The translations under genes and the position numbers were made by a program. DNA of 64,000 nucleotides from contig OY782500.1 in assembly GCA_963677885.1 (NCBI GenBank), positions 4,154,001 through 4,218,000 on the forward strand. Reading direction: 5' to 3'. The notes under the pieces were generated by a model that saw only the letters and a list, made by a program, of their open reading frames with translations, did no database searches and was not told the DNA's origin. Shown here piece after piece: positions 53,616-63,338 of this stretch (position 1 is its first letter; the number at the start of each line of letters is the position of its first letter). The stretch comes from UBA1351 sp963677885. Its GTDB lineage: Bacteria > Bacillota > Clostridia > Lachnospirales > Vallitaleaceae.

Positions 53616-54924
53616 AAACGTCGAGATAATTCTTGACACTATACATGAAGCTGGAGAAGAAGCTTACATTGTTGGAGGTTGCGTCCGTGACCTCCTTCTT
53701 GGTATGAAACCAAATGATTGGGATATCACCACATCTGCCTTGCCAGGAAAAGTGAAAAATCTTTTTGACAGAACCATCGATACTGGACTTGATCATGGTA
53801 CGGTGACGGTCATGATTGGGAGCGAGGGGTACGAGGTTACGACTTATAGGATAGACGGAGACTACGAAGACCACCGCCGTCCTGATAAAGTTGTCTTCAC
53901 CAGATCCCTTAAAGAGGATCTTCTGCGTAGAGACTTCACCATCAATGCAATGGCCTATAATCCTGACCAAGGGATCATTGATATGTATGATGGAATGAGG
54001 CATTTGGAGGACAGGATTATTACCTGTGTGGGTAATCCTGTGGACCGATTTGAGGAAGATGCCTTACGCATGCTTAGGGCCATCCGTTTCAGTGCAAAAT
54101 TAGGTTTTGAGATTGAGAAAGAGACCTATGATGCTATTATTTTGCTAAAGGATTTGATTGGTCATGTCAGTGCTGAACGGATACAGGTTGAATTAACCAA
54201 AACACTTGTTTCACCCAATCCATATAGAATTAAGGAGATCGTTGAAACCGGTTTATCTACTTGCATAATGCCTGAACTGGATAGGATTATTGGACTTGGG
54301 CAGAACCATCCTTATCATGAATTTCCAGTGGATGAACATACCTATAGGTCTCTTGAGGCTATAGAAGCAGATCGGGTTTTACGTTGGACCATGTTGCTTC
54401 ATGACCTGGGCAAAGGCTTGACAAAGACAACCGATGAGGAAGGTATCGACCATTTCAAAAAACATCCTCATGTAAGTGAAAAGTTGGCTAAAGATATATT
54501 GAAACGCTTAAAATTCGACAATAAGTCAATGGACAGAATTTGTCGCCTCATACGTTATCATGATCACCGGTTTCCAGCGACTCCTAAATCCATAAGAAAG
54601 GCCGTTCATACTATTGGAAATGACTATTTTATGGATTATTTAAAGGTTAGACGTGCTGATGTCATGGCTCAGGCTCTTAATAAGCGACAGGCCAGTCTGG
54701 CTCATCTTGAGGAAGTTGAGGCAGGCTACCATGAGATAATGGAAGCTAATCAGTGCCTTGACCTTGGAGATCTAGCTGTTTCAGGGCGGGACATGATAGA
54801 ACTGGGGCACAAGGGCAGGGCTATCGGCGAAATACTCAACCACTTGTTAAACGTGGTTCTGGAGGATCCTGATATGAATCATAAAGATCTGTTAATGGAT
54901 AAAGCGAGACAATGGAAGAAATAA
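53593..54924 (+). CDS. cca: CCA tRNA nucleotidyltransferase with HD domain
   Basis: Adds or repairs the 3' CCA of tRNAs. The nucleotidyltransferase motif GGCVRDLLLG is near residues 25-34 with DWDITTSA near 42-49 (catalytic Asp pair). The RRDFTINAMAY and EEDALRMLRAIRFSAKLGF motifs are class II signatures. An HD phosphohydrolase domain follows (LLHDLGKG near 267, HPHVSE, YHDHRF). Both tRNAs in this window lack encoded CCA, so this activity is needed. It overlaps manA and, by 13 bases, the next gene. Confidence 0.94.
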   Translation: MKHFQIPKNVEIILDTIHEAGEEAYIVGGCVRDLLLGMKPNDWDITTSALPGKVKNLFDRTIDTGLDHGTVTVMIGSEGYEVTTYRIDGDYEDHRRPDKVVFTRSLKEDLLRRDFTINAMAYNPDQGIIDMYDGMRHLEDRIITCVGNPVDRFEEDALRMLRAIRFSAKLGFEIEKETYDAIILLKDLIGHVSAERIQVELTKTLVSPNPYRIKEIVETGLSTCIMPELDRIIGLGQNHPYHEFPVDEHTYRSLEAIEADRVLRWTMLLHDLGKGLTKTTDEEGIDHFKKHPHVSEKLAKDILKRLKFDNKSMDRICRLIRYHDHRFPATPKSIRKAVHTIGNDYFMDYLKVRRADVMAQALNKRQASLAHLEEVEAGYHEIMEANQCLDLGDLAVSGRDMIELGHKGRAIGEILNHLLNVVLEDPDMNHKDLLMDKARQWKK

Positions 54925-56750
54925 AATCAATATCAATAGGGACACGGTATATATGGCTGGTGTCCTTATTTTTGCTGCCTTTTTTCCAGGGAGGATACTT
55001 CCACTATGAAGTTTTTGCCTTTTTAATCATACAGGTGCTTGTCTTCCTTGTAAGAGAGAATAAAGGCATAAGTTTTAGTGGAATGCTTAAAGGCAGTGAT
55101 GTGAGTATGAAAATTCTATTTATTATGATGCTGTTGATTCCATTAGGTGGAATCGTGGCATCCTTTACAGCTATTGATCCCGGTACTCATTTTATTGGAC
55201 TTCTTCGAATGTTTGGTCTTGTGTTTTTTGGTCTAAATCTTTTGTCTTTCGGGGAGATAGGTCATGAACTTCAGGTCAAAGTATTTGCATTTGGTGGAGC
55301 AATCATGTCAATTGTTACCTTCTTGGCCATTTCCCTTTTAACTTATCTACCGGATATAGGCAATCATTTTGTTCAAAACGGTAGGATTGGCGGCTTCTTT
55401 CAATATGCCAATACATATGGATCCTATCTGCTTGTCTGTATTCTTATTCTTTCCCAGACAAAAATTGATAAAAGAATAAAGTGGCTCTTAACGGTTTTCA
55501 TGGCTGGAAATATTCTTTTGACCCAGAGTCGTGGGACCCTAATTCTTGGTCTGATGCTGCTGGTCTGGATGATTGTTTTTGATAAGAAAAAAGCCTATCT
55601 CCTAACTGCAATAGGCTTTGGACTTGGAATCGGTCAGACTCTCCTCATTACACTGGGTGACCAGATTGATTCTGGAAGGGTAACGGCAATAAGTCAAAAC
55701 CAGAGTGAATGGCTGTCAAGGCTTCTATACTTTGAAGACGGAATAAAGATGATAGGAAAAAATATCATAGGCTACGGTTATGGTGGCTACTACCAAATTC
55801 AATCCTATTACCAAACCGGAGCTTCCTATCATGTTCGCTTTATACATAACAGTCTTTTGCAAATGACTTTAGATTATGGACTTATAGGTGGATTGGGTTT
55901 TCTGACCCTGCTTGTGGCGCCCGTCTTCCTCATCTTAAAATATTTAAGAAAGAGGAATAGATGGACCTTGGATGAAGGTGAAAGAGAAGGCTTTTGGTGG
56001 ATGATTGCTTTTTATCTTATGACACTACATGCGATGATTGATTTTGACTTCCAATTTTATGCATGGCTGATTCTATATATATGGATAGGGATACAAATGT
56101 TTACCTGGTTAATTGGCCTAGAAGGACATAATAGCCGAAATATAATAAAAGTAAAAAAAAGAGGTGACAATAGAAGTAGACTTCGATTGAGTATAACGAT
56201 AAGAAGACTTATTCTTCTCGTGAGTGCAGGTCTTTATGGTTTTTTCTTTTTAGTAACCTACCTGCAATATGAGGGAAAGAACATGGAAAGCTATGCCTTG
56301 TATCCCTATTATACTAAAAACATATCTTCCCTCCTAAAAGACCAGCCCTTATCACCTGAAATGGCAGATATTGCCACTAAAGCAATAGAAAACAACCCCT
56401 ATTATACCCGGGGATTTGCTTTTTTAAGGGATTACCATTATAATAATGGAGATTTTAATGAAGCCGTTTTTTATGGTAGGAAAGCCGTGGAAGCTGCACC
56501 GCTGGATATGGTACAGTTGGAAGCTTATCTAACCGTTGCCTACAGTGACTTACTGGTCAAGTACCGACAAGGCATGTCCCTGGAGGATTTAGCCCAGTAT
56601 CAAGATATTACAAATACCGAACATTATTTGAAACAACTTGAATCTATCAAGAAAAATAACTATACTATTAAGCATCAAGTAGACTTTAAGATGACGGACT
56701 ATATGAGAGAGATTGTAAGTCGTACCGTCAAATTATTAAATGGAGATTAG
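54912..56750 (+). CDS. O-antigen-ligase-like membrane protein with TPR tail
   Basis: About 612 residues. Ten or more hydrophobic segments (residues about 12-410) include the O-antigen ligase (Wzy_C-like) core: GRIGGFFQYANTYGSYLL near 157 and LTQSRGTLILGLMLL near 197, with the long extracellular loop after 'YGYGGYYQIQ'. The C-terminal third (about 450-600) is soluble and has TPR-like helices (NNPYYTRGFAFLRDYHY, AVFYGRKAVEAAP). Such proteins join or polymerise surface glycans; the acceptor is unknown in Gram-positives. It overlaps cca by 13 bases and precedes the PEGA gene by 2. Confidence 0.78.
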   Translation: MEEIKSISIGTRYIWLVSLFLLPFFQGGYFHYEVFAFLIIQVLVFLVRENKGISFSGMLKGSDVSMKILFIMMLLIPLGGIVASFTAIDPGTHFIGLLRMFGLVFFGLNLLSFGEIGHELQVKVFAFGGAIMSIVTFLAISLLTYLPDIGNHFVQNGRIGGFFQYANTYGSYLLVCILILSQTKIDKRIKWLLTVFMAGNILLTQSRGTLILGLMLLVWMIVFDKKKAYLLTAIGFGLGIGQTLLITLGDQIDSGRVTAISQNQSEWLSRLLYFEDGIKMIGKNIIGYGYGGYYQIQSYYQTGASYHVRFIHNSLLQMTLDYGLIGGLGFLTLLVAPVFLILKYLRKRNRWTLDEGEREGFWWMIAFYLMTLHAMIDFDFQFYAWLILYIWIGIQMFTWLIGLEGHNSRNIIKVKKRGDNRSRLRLSITIRRLILLVSAGLYGFFFLVTYLQYEGKNMESYALYPYYTKNISSLLKDQPLSPEMADIATKAIENNPYYTRGFAFLRDYHYNNGDFNEAVFYGRKAVEAAPLDMVQLEAYLTVAYSDLLVKYRQGMSLEDLAQYQDITNTEHYLKQLESIKKNNYTIKHQVDFKMTDYMREIVSRTVKLLNGD

Positions 56751-56752
56751 AG

Positions 56753-58132
56753 ATGAAGATTGAAAAAGATTTAATACCCAAAATGATTATTGCCGGTGTC
56801 ATGGGCATTCTGATTATTGTTTGTGTATTTATCCTCCTAAGTTTCTTCAACAAAGAAGACAGTGGATCAGGACAGGTTCCTGCAGCCACGGTTGAACAGG
56901 AAGAAGAAAATGAGGAAGAGGAAGTTGTTGAAGAAGAAAGAGTTATTGAGTATGTACGTATGCTTGGTCTGGTAAAGGCCCAGGGAGACGGACTTATGAC
57001 TCTTTATGATATTGAAAATGAAACCACCGTGACCTTAACCATTAATGGGGCAACCCGTTTTGAAGATGAATATGGTACACCGATTGTTCAGGAAAAGATT
57101 ATGGTTGGTCACATCGTCAGTGTCAAATATGATAAAGACACTTATATTCCGGAAGAAGTGAAACTATCACCACAAATACAGGAAATCAAGAACCTGTCGA
57201 CCCTTACTATTGATGAAACATTAAAAACCATCCAAATAGGTGCAGATATCTATGATTATACGGACGAGATTGTAGCCTTAAACGGGGCAGAAGGATTGGT
57301 TCTTTCTGACTTATCGGTAGCGGATGATATTGTTGTACGTGCTTATAAGGGCAAGGTTTGGTCTATTATCGTTGAAAACGGACATGGTTATATCGTTTTG
57401 GAAAACTACAGTGCTTATTTGGATGGCCGATTGGAAATCGGAAATAGAACTTCTCATACCATTATTAAGGATATGAGGGTTGCGGTTCCTGTTGGTGTTC
57501 ATCAAGTAATTATAACAAAAGAGGATATGGCACCATATTCAGCATCCATTAACATTGAGGAAGATCAGGATTATGTTATTGACCTATCAGATCTTCAACC
57601 TCAAATGGCCCAGGTGGATTTTGAAATCGTTCAAGAAGATGCAAGACTTTTCATTAATGATGTGGAAACTGAAATCACTGATGAACCACTTGAAATGGAT
57701 TTTGGTCAATATAATATCAAGGTAAAAAAAGATGGCTTTATGGACTGGGAAGGAATTGTTGTTATTGACCAGCTTTATATTAAGCAAGTGATTGATATGG
57801 ATGTTGAACCCCTGCAATTACATATGACAGGACCTGATGGTGCTGAGTTCTACTTAGATGGCGTATTGAAAGGCTATTTCTCAGGCAGTGATCCCATTAG
57901 TGTACCTATAGTCGCTGGTGGTCATGTGTTGACGATTCGAAAAGATGGCTTCCAATCCTGGAGTCAATCCATCTTTGTTGAAGATATTGGAGAAGATATT
58001 TATTATACCGTTACAGAGCTTCAGGCCTTAGCAACTGAAGAACCAGAGACTGAGCCGGAAGAGCCGGTTGATGGAGAAGACAGTGGCACAGGAGAGGGTG
58101 AAACGCCTGGAGATGATACATATGACGATTAA
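56753..58132 (+). CDS. PEGA-repeat surface protein
   Basis: One N-terminal membrane segment (residues about 10-30) anchors an extracellular chain. An acidic linker (about 45-65) precedes a beta-rich region and three PEGA-like repeats starting near 224 (GRLEIGNRT), 296 (ARLFINDVE) and 363 (AEFYLDGVL), each with a KDGF-type end. The C-terminal tail is Glu/Gly/Asp-rich. PEGA domains are found in envelope proteins and may bind wall or carbohydrate; function unproven. It lies 2 bases after the O-antigen-ligase-like gene and 14 before the phosphohexomutase, so they are one operon. Confidence 0.8.
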   Translation: MKIEKDLIPKMIIAGVMGILIIVCVFILLSFFNKEDSGSGQVPAATVEQEEENEEEEVVEEERVIEYVRMLGLVKAQGDGLMTLYDIENETTVTLTINGATRFEDEYGTPIVQEKIMVGHIVSVKYDKDTYIPEEVKLSPQIQEIKNLSTLTIDETLKTIQIGADIYDYTDEIVALNGAEGLVLSDLSVADDIVVRAYKGKVWSIIVENGHGYIVLENYSAYLDGRLEIGNRTSHTIIKDMRVAVPVGVHQVIITKEDMAPYSASINIEEDQDYVIDLSDLQPQMAQVDFEIVQEDARLFINDVETEITDEPLEMDFGQYNIKVKKDGFMDWEGIVVIDQLYIKQVIDMDVEPLQLHMTGPDGAEFYLDGVLKGYFSGSDPISVPIVAGGHVLTIRKDGFQSWSQSIFVEDIGEDIYYTVTELQALATEEPETEPEEPVDGEDSGTGEGETPGDDTYDD

Positions 58133-58146
58133 CTCAAGGAGGAACT

Positions 58147-59889
58147 ATGGATTACCTTTCAAAGTACCAGGAATGGCTAAGTAACCCAATTTTTGATGAG
58201 AGTACAAAAGAGGAACTTAGAACCATTAAAGAAGATAGTAAAGAGATTGAAGACCGTTTCTACAGAGAACTGGAATTTGGAACCGGAGGTCTTCGTGGTG
58301 TTATTGGTGCAGGAACCAACCGTATCAATATCTATACCATTCGTAAGGCAACCCAAGGACTTGCCAATTATATTATGAAAGAAGGGGAAGAGGCCATGAA
58401 ACGCGGTGTGGCCATTGCCCATGATTCAAGACGTTTCTCTCCGGAATTTGCCGATGAGGCAGCCAGAGTTTTGGCAGCTAATAAGATTAATGCATATGTT
58501 TTTGACAGCTTAAGACCAACACCAATGTTGTCTTTTGCCTTGCGTCAATTGGGATGCATCAGTGGTATCGTTATTACCGCCAGCCATAACCCGCCGGAAT
58601 ACAATGGCTATAAGGTTTATTGGGAAGATGGTGCCCAGATTACGTCTCCTAAGGATGTGGAGATTATTGAGGAAGTAAATTCCATTACGGATTACAATTT
58701 GATCAAATCTATGTCAAGACAAGAGGCTGAAGCTGCATCTCTCTACCATGTCATTGATTCAGACATGGATGATCAGTACATCGCAGAGCTAAAGAAACTG
58801 ATTATTGATCCCGAGGTTATTAAAAAAGAAGCTGAGGATTTTACCATTGTCTATACGCCTCTTCATGGAACAGGTAATCTTCCGGTTAGGCGGATTTTGA
58901 GTGAAATTGGTTTTAAGGATGTTCATGTCGTAAAAGAACAGGAACTTCCTGATGGAGACTTTCCTACTGTTTCCTACCCCAACCCTGAAGATATTAAGGC
59001 TTTTGAATTAGCCCTTGCTCTTGGAAAAGAAAAAGATGCTGATGTTATTATGGCCACTGACCCTGATGCAGACCGACTTGGTGTACTCGCCAAGACAAAA
59101 GAGGGTGAATATAAGGCGCTTACAGGTAATAATATCGGTATGCTTCTCATGGAATACATTCTTAGAAGAAAGAAAGACCTGGGTCAGCTTCCAGACAATG
59201 GAGCCGTAGTAGGAACTATTGTATCTACCTATATGGCAAGACCAATTGCCAAGGCTTTTGATGTTACCTTGTTTGAAACCTTAACTGGCTTTAAATATAT
59301 CGGTGAGAAGATTAAGGAGTTTAAAGCAACCGGCTCCCATGAGTTCCTCTTCGGTTATGAGGAAAGTTACGGTGCTCTGATCGGAACCCATGCAAGAGAT
59401 AAAGACGCCGTTGTTGCAGTTATGGGCGTTGCTGAATTGGCTGCCTATTACAAGTCTCAGGGAATGACCTTATATGAAGGTTTGCTCTCCTTATATGAGA
59501 AATATGGTTATTTTATGGAATCCCTTCAAAGTATTACCCTAAAAGGAAAAGAAGGTGTTGAGAAAATCGGCCATATCCTGACAAGCTTAAGGGCCAATCC
59601 GCCAAGACAGTTAGCTGGTGTGAAAGTATCTACAACCAAGGATTACAAGTCTTGTCAGGTTACAGATTTGGATTCGGGTCAGATGAGTGATACCGGTCTT
59701 CCAACATCTAATGTTCTCTATTATGACCTTGAAGACGGCTCATGGTTCTGTGTTAGACCTTCAGGAACGGAACCTAAGGTTAAGTTCTACTTTGGTGTTA
59801 AGGGTCTGTCTGCACATGATACCAAGACCAAGCTTTCTTCTTTGGAAGCAGATGTTATGGACCTGGTTCAAAACATCATTGAGGAATAG
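58147..59889 (+). CDS. phosphoglucomutase/phosphomannomutase
   Basis: Alpha-D-phosphohexomutase that moves phosphate between C1 and C6 of glucose or mannose. The phosphoserine loop is TASHNPPEYNGYK near 144-156, the metal loop ATDPDADRLGV near 302-312, the sugar loop 'GYEESYGALIG' near 401 and the phosphate-binding loop VRPSGTEPKVKFYFG near 539. The 580 residues match the long PgcA-like subgroup. AAGGAGGA is 5 bases before the ATG. It is the last gene of the envelope operon; terminator at 59987. Confidence 0.94.
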   Translation: MDYLSKYQEWLSNPIFDESTKEELRTIKEDSKEIEDRFYRELEFGTGGLRGVIGAGTNRINIYTIRKATQGLANYIMKEGEEAMKRGVAIAHDSRRFSPEFADEAARVLAANKINAYVFDSLRPTPMLSFALRQLGCISGIVITASHNPPEYNGYKVYWEDGAQITSPKDVEIIEEVNSITDYNLIKSMSRQEAEAASLYHVIDSDMDDQYIAELKKLIIDPEVIKKEAEDFTIVYTPLHGTGNLPVRRILSEIGFKDVHVVKEQELPDGDFPTVSYPNPEDIKAFELALALGKEKDADVIMATDPDADRLGVLAKTKEGEYKALTGNNIGMLLMEYILRRKKDLGQLPDNGAVVGTIVSTYMARPIAKAFDVTLFETLTGFKYIGEKIKEFKATGSHEFLFGYEESYGALIGTHARDKDAVVAVMGVAELAAYYKSQGMTLYEGLLSLYEKYGYFMESLQSITLKGKEGVEKIGHILTSLRANPPRQLAGVKVSTTKDYKSCQVTDLDSGQMSDTGLPTSNVLYYDLEDGSWFCVRPSGTEPKVKFYFGVKGLSAHDTKTKLSSLEADVMDLVQNIIEE

Positions 59890-59986
59890 ATTAGAATATT
59901 CTGTCAATAATAAGGAATTATCTTATTTGTTTCACATAGGTATTTTGTACTATTGAAAATATTACGAATTTTTTACAATGTTTTAT

Positions 59987-60013
59987 AAGCCCTTGAAAAA
60001 TAGGGCTTTTTTT
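59987..60013 (+). terminator. terminator after the phosphohexomutase gene
   Basis: AAGCCCT/AGGGCTT stem, 8-base loop, then TTTTT. Confidence 0.8.
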
Positions 60014-60037
60014 ATTACATAAATTTTACAAAACCTG

Positions 60038-60107
60038 TTGACACCTGGGTGGTCTGTTTGTTATTATAGTGAGTTAAATTGACTTGACCACTTTAGTATG
60101 GTATACT
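60038..60107 (+). promoter_or_regulatory. two tandem promoters of veg
   Basis: First: TTGACA (60038-60043) with TATTAT at 60062 (18-base spacer). Second: TTGACT (60079-60084), 17 bases, TATACT (60102-60107). Both are strong sigma-A matches and suit a highly expressed gene. Confidence 0.7.
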
Positions 60108-60135
60108 GTTGATACAATTTATACGAGGTGAGCAG

Positions 60136-60384
60136 ATGATTGGAAGAGGCGATATTTTTCAAGTAAAGAAAGAAATTGACCGTTATGTAGGCAGTAAAGT
60201 TCGGATTAGAGCTAACAAGGGCCGCAAGAAGATAGTCATCAAGGAAGGTGTCATTCAGTCCACCTATCCAAGTATTTTTGTGGTTAGCCTAAATAATAAG
60301 AGTCATAGTAACGAAAGAGTGGTTTCCTATAGCTATACCGATGTATTGACACATACGGTAGAGTTATCTCTTAGTGGAGACTAA
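60136..60384 (+). CDS. veg: Veg family protein
   Basis: Small protein of 82 residues found across Firmicutes; in Bacillus it promotes biofilm formation by acting on SinR control. Family residues are visible in DIFQVKKEIDRYVGSKVRI, KGRKK and GVIQSTYPSIFVV. I start at the ATG at 60136, behind GAGGTGA with 5-base spacing; an upstream ATG at 60109 lies at the promoter -10 and would start within it. It forms a single-gene unit with two promoters and a terminator at 60436. Its location near other envelope genes fits the known link to biofilm. Confidence 0.92.
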   Translation: MIGRGDIFQVKKEIDRYVGSKVRIRANKGRKKIVIKEGVIQSTYPSIFVVSLNNKSHSNERVVSYSYTDVLTHTVELSLSGD

Positions 60385-60435
60385 GAGGAATCGGGGACAC
60401 AGGTAAACAATAACGAGCGAAAGCATTATTATACG

Positions 60436-60460
60436 AAGCACCTATAAAGGTGCTTTTTAT
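60436..60460 (+). terminator. terminator after veg
   Basis: AAGCACC/GGTGCTT, 6-base loop, then TTTAT. Confidence 0.7.
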
Positions 60461-60509
60461 AGTGAAAAAAAATCCAGTCTTAATTTGTGAGACTACTTTC
60501 TTGATATGA

Positions 60510-60515
60510 TATAAT
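60510..60515 (+). promoter_or_regulatory. -10 box of the ABC exporter leader
   Basis: TATAAT, with a possible -35 TTGTGA at 60485 at a long 19-base spacer. Transcription would start near 60522. Confidence 0.45.
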
Positions 60516-60540
60516 GTTAGATACGCGTCAAAAAAAACGG

Positions 60541-60621
60541 TCTGGTCGTAACCTTCGGTTACTGCTCGACCATGCAACCTGGTCTGGTCGTAAATCTAGC
60601 GATTTACTGCTCGACTATGCA
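60541..60621 (+). promoter_or_regulatory. tandem hairpin repeats in the leader of the ABC exporter
   Basis: Two copies of TCTGGTCGTAA-loop-TTACTGCTCGAC-ATGCA start at 60541 and 60583. Each folds as GGTCG/CGAC with an inner stem. The inner stem is GTAACC/GGTTAC in copy 1 and GTAAAT/ATTTAC in copy 2, a compensatory change that supports an RNA structure. The unpaired TGCT and the flanks are conserved. The second copy ends 17 bases before the ATG at 60638. A leader control element is inferred; no family was recognised. Confidence 0.65.
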
Positions 60622-60637
60622 TCCGAGGAGGGAAATA

Positions 60638-62398
60638 ATGAGAAAACCTTTAATTAAGCGGTTTGCCGGTTATTATAAGCCACATCTGTCTTTGTTTGTC
60701 TTGGATATGATCTGTGCAACAACAGTGGCGGTTATTGACTTGGTATTCCCTATGTTTACAAGAAGTATTTTGAAAGACTTTATACCCAATTTGGGAGACA
60801 CGAATGGTGGGCTTAGAACCTTTATTTTGATTATTGGAGGTTTAGTTGTACTATATGGTGTCCGGACAGGGGTTCAGTTTATTGTGGATTTCTATGGGCA
60901 TATTCTAGGTGTGCGAATGGAATATGATATGAGAAAAGAGCTTTTTGCCCATCTGCAAAAACTGTCTTTTAAATTTTACGATGAAAACAGAACCGGGAAG
61001 TTAATGTCCCGCATGATTAACGATTTAAATGAAATGACAGAGCTGGCCCATCATGGACCTGAAGATTTATTTATTTCTTTGGTTATGTTGATTGGCTCCT
61101 TTTTTGCCATGCTTTTTATTGAGTGGCGGCTGGCACTAAGTGTATATGTTTTTATCCCCCTGCTTATCTATGCGGCGATCAACCGTAGGACCAAGATGTC
61201 CAGGAGTTTCCGTGAAGTTAAGAAAAAAATAGCCGGTGTAAATGCAGATCTTGAAAGTTCCTTGTCAGGCATTCGTGTATCCAAGGCATTTGCCAATGAA
61301 AGTTATGAAATCGAAAAATTTGACAAGGGTAATAGAAAATTTAGAGGCTCCAAGGACGAGGCCTATCGAAACATGGCTGTCTTTATGTCGGTGATGGGCT
61401 TTTTAACGAATATTCTGAATGTAGTTGTTATTGGAGTGGGTGGATACCTTATCTATCTTGGACAAATGGACTATGCAGATCTTATTGCCTTTACCTTATA
61501 CGTTAACGCCTTCCTGGTGCCTATTCGGAAGCTGACCCAGTTTGTCCAGCAGTTTGAATCAGGTATGACCGGCTTTGAACGGTTTGTGGAAATTATGGAT
61601 GTAGAGCCTGAAATCAAGGATGACAAACATGCCCTTGATTTAACAGAAGTGAAGGGTCAAATAGCCTTTAAGAATGTAGACTTTTCATACAATCATGAAG
61701 AGTCAGTACTTAAGGGAATTGACCTGAATATTGATGAAGGAAAGACAATGGCCCTGGTCGGACCGTCAGGTGGAGGCAAGACCACCTTATGTCATTTGAT
61801 TCCTCGATTTTACGATGTTCAAGGTGGTTCCATTACCATTGACGGTTTTGATATCAGGAAGGTTAAGATGACCAGTCTTAGAGAAAACATCGGTTTAGTA
61901 TCCCAGGATGTATTTCTTTTTGCAGGAACTATTAGGGAGAATATTTTATATGGACGGATTGATGCTGATGAGGAATCCATGATTCAAGCAGCTAAAAACG
62001 CCAGAATCCATGATTTTATCATGTCCTTGGAAAACGGCTATGACACTTATATCGGAGAAAGAGGAATAAGGCTGTCCGGTGGCCAGAAGCAGAGAATATC
62101 CATTGCCAGGGTCTTCCTGAAGAATCCCAAGATTCTGATATTGGATGAGGCAACGTCGGCTCTTGATAATGAAACAGAAGTTTTGATTCAAAAAGCTCTT
62201 GAAGTCTTATCAAAAGGCAGAACGACCATAGTTATTGCCCATAGACTGTCAACCATTAAAAATGCAGATGAAATAGTGGTTATTTCTGAAGAAGGCATTA
62301 TTGAGCAAGGTGGACATGAGTCTTTACTGGCAAAAGAAGGTCTGTATGCAAAGCTCTATCAGGCCCAGTTTAAAGGATATATTCCTGATGCATGTTAA
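60638..62398 (+). CDS. ABC exporter, fused permease and ATPase (MsbA-like)
   Basis: A 586-residue half-transporter. Six membrane segments (residues about 15-310) precede the ATPase: Walker A GPSGGGKTTL near 374-383, Q loop, signature LSGGQKQR near 476, Walker B KILILDEATSALD near 496 and H loop IAHRLS near 531. The layout fits lipid, peptide or drug exporters; the cargo is not evident. GAGGAGG precedes the ATG by 6 bases; an upstream in-frame ATG at 60572 lies inside the hairpin repeats and is rejected. Regulation by the two tandem hairpins is suggested by position. Confidence 0.93.
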   Translation: MRKPLIKRFAGYYKPHLSLFVLDMICATTVAVIDLVFPMFTRSILKDFIPNLGDTNGGLRTFILIIGGLVVLYGVRTGVQFIVDFYGHILGVRMEYDMRKELFAHLQKLSFKFYDENRTGKLMSRMINDLNEMTELAHHGPEDLFISLVMLIGSFFAMLFIEWRLALSVYVFIPLLIYAAINRRTKMSRSFREVKKKIAGVNADLESSLSGIRVSKAFANESYEIEKFDKGNRKFRGSKDEAYRNMAVFMSVMGFLTNILNVVVIGVGGYLIYLGQMDYADLIAFTLYVNAFLVPIRKLTQFVQQFESGMTGFERFVEIMDVEPEIKDDKHALDLTEVKGQIAFKNVDFSYNHEESVLKGIDLNIDEGKTMALVGPSGGGKTTLCHLIPRFYDVQGGSITIDGFDIRKVKMTSLRENIGLVSQDVFLFAGTIRENILYGRIDADEESMIQAAKNARIHDFIMSLENGYDTYIGERGIRLSGGQKQRISIARVFLKNPKILILDEATSALDNETEVLIQKALEVLSKGRTTIVIAHRLSTIKNADEIVVISEEGIIEQGGHESLLAKEGLYAKLYQAQFKGYIPDAC

Positions 62399-62461
62399 CG
62401 ATTGCGTTTTAAATTACTTTTGTATATAATATAAAGTATACAAAGTGCATTGGAGTTTAAC

Positions 62462-63337
62462 ATGAAGGAAATTAAACTGAAAGCCAGAGCCAAGATAAAT
62501 ATTACCTTGGATATTCTTGGTAGGAGAGATAACGGGTATCACGATGTGGAAATGATTATGCAAACCGTTAATCTTTATGACCGATTAATTCTTAGAAAGA
62601 TTAAGAATGATAAGATTCTGATTAAAACCAACTTAAAGTATTTACCTGTAGATGAAAGGAATCTGGTTTATAAGATTATTGCATATATGAAAGAAACCTA
62701 TCATCTTTCAGGTGGTGTTTTTGTAGATCTCCACAAAATGATACCGGTAGCGGCAGGAATGGCAGGCGGTTCTTCTGATGCTGCCCAGACCATACTTGGT
62801 ATGAATAAACTTTTTGACTTAAAACTTAGCCTTGATGAGATGATGAAGATCGGTTCCATGTACGGTTCGGACATTCCTTACTGTATGGTTCAGGGAACAG
62901 CCCTGGCAACAGGCCTTGGTGAAGAGATTACTTATTTGGAAGATTTTCCATCCTTTCATGTTCTGATTGTTAAACCTAATTTCAGTATGTCTACAGCAAG
63001 TGTATACCAGAATTTTTCTTTGGAAGACGTTGACTTACATCCACAAACTGCCCAGGTTATCGAAGCCATTAACAAGGGAGACAGAGATAAGATTTGTCAT
63101 GGTTTGGTTAATGTTCTGGAGACAGTTACTCCAAAGATTCACCCTGAAATCAATGATATAAAGAAAAGAATCAGTGAATTAGGGGCGGATGGCGTTTTAA
63201 TGAGCGGAAGCGGACCGACTGTTTACGGCCTGTTTAAAGATAAGAAAAGTGCAGAAAAGGCACATAAGACAATCAAGAAAGATAAAAATATGCAATTCGT
63301 ATATTTGTCAACAATATATAATCGAAAGAAGGGGTAA
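62462..63337 (+). CDS. ispE: 4-diphosphocytidyl-2-C-methyl-D-erythritol kinase
   Basis: Third-stage kinase of the non-mevalonate isoprenoid pathway, GHMP superfamily. KARAKINITLDILGRRDNGY is the N-terminal motif (residues 6-25). The ATP-binding glycine loop is IPVAAGMAGGSSDAAQ near 93-108, and SGSGPTVYGLF is the C-terminal motif near 248. At 291 residues it has normal length. GGAG lies 7 bases before the ATG at 62462. A GntR-type gene follows immediately. The presence of IspE implies the MEP route in this organism. Confidence 0.95.
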   Translation: MKEIKLKARAKINITLDILGRRDNGYHDVEMIMQTVNLYDRLILRKIKNDKILIKTNLKYLPVDERNLVYKIIAYMKETYHLSGGVFVDLHKMIPVAAGMAGGSSDAAQTILGMNKLFDLKLSLDEMMKIGSMYGSDIPYCMVQGTALATGLGEEITYLEDFPSFHVLIVKPNFSMSTASVYQNFSLEDVDLHPQTAQVIEAINKGDRDKICHGLVNVLETVTPKIHPEINDIKKRISELGADGVLMSGSGPTVYGLFKDKKSAEKAHKTIKKDKNMQFVYLSTIYNRKKG

Positions 63338-63338
63338 A

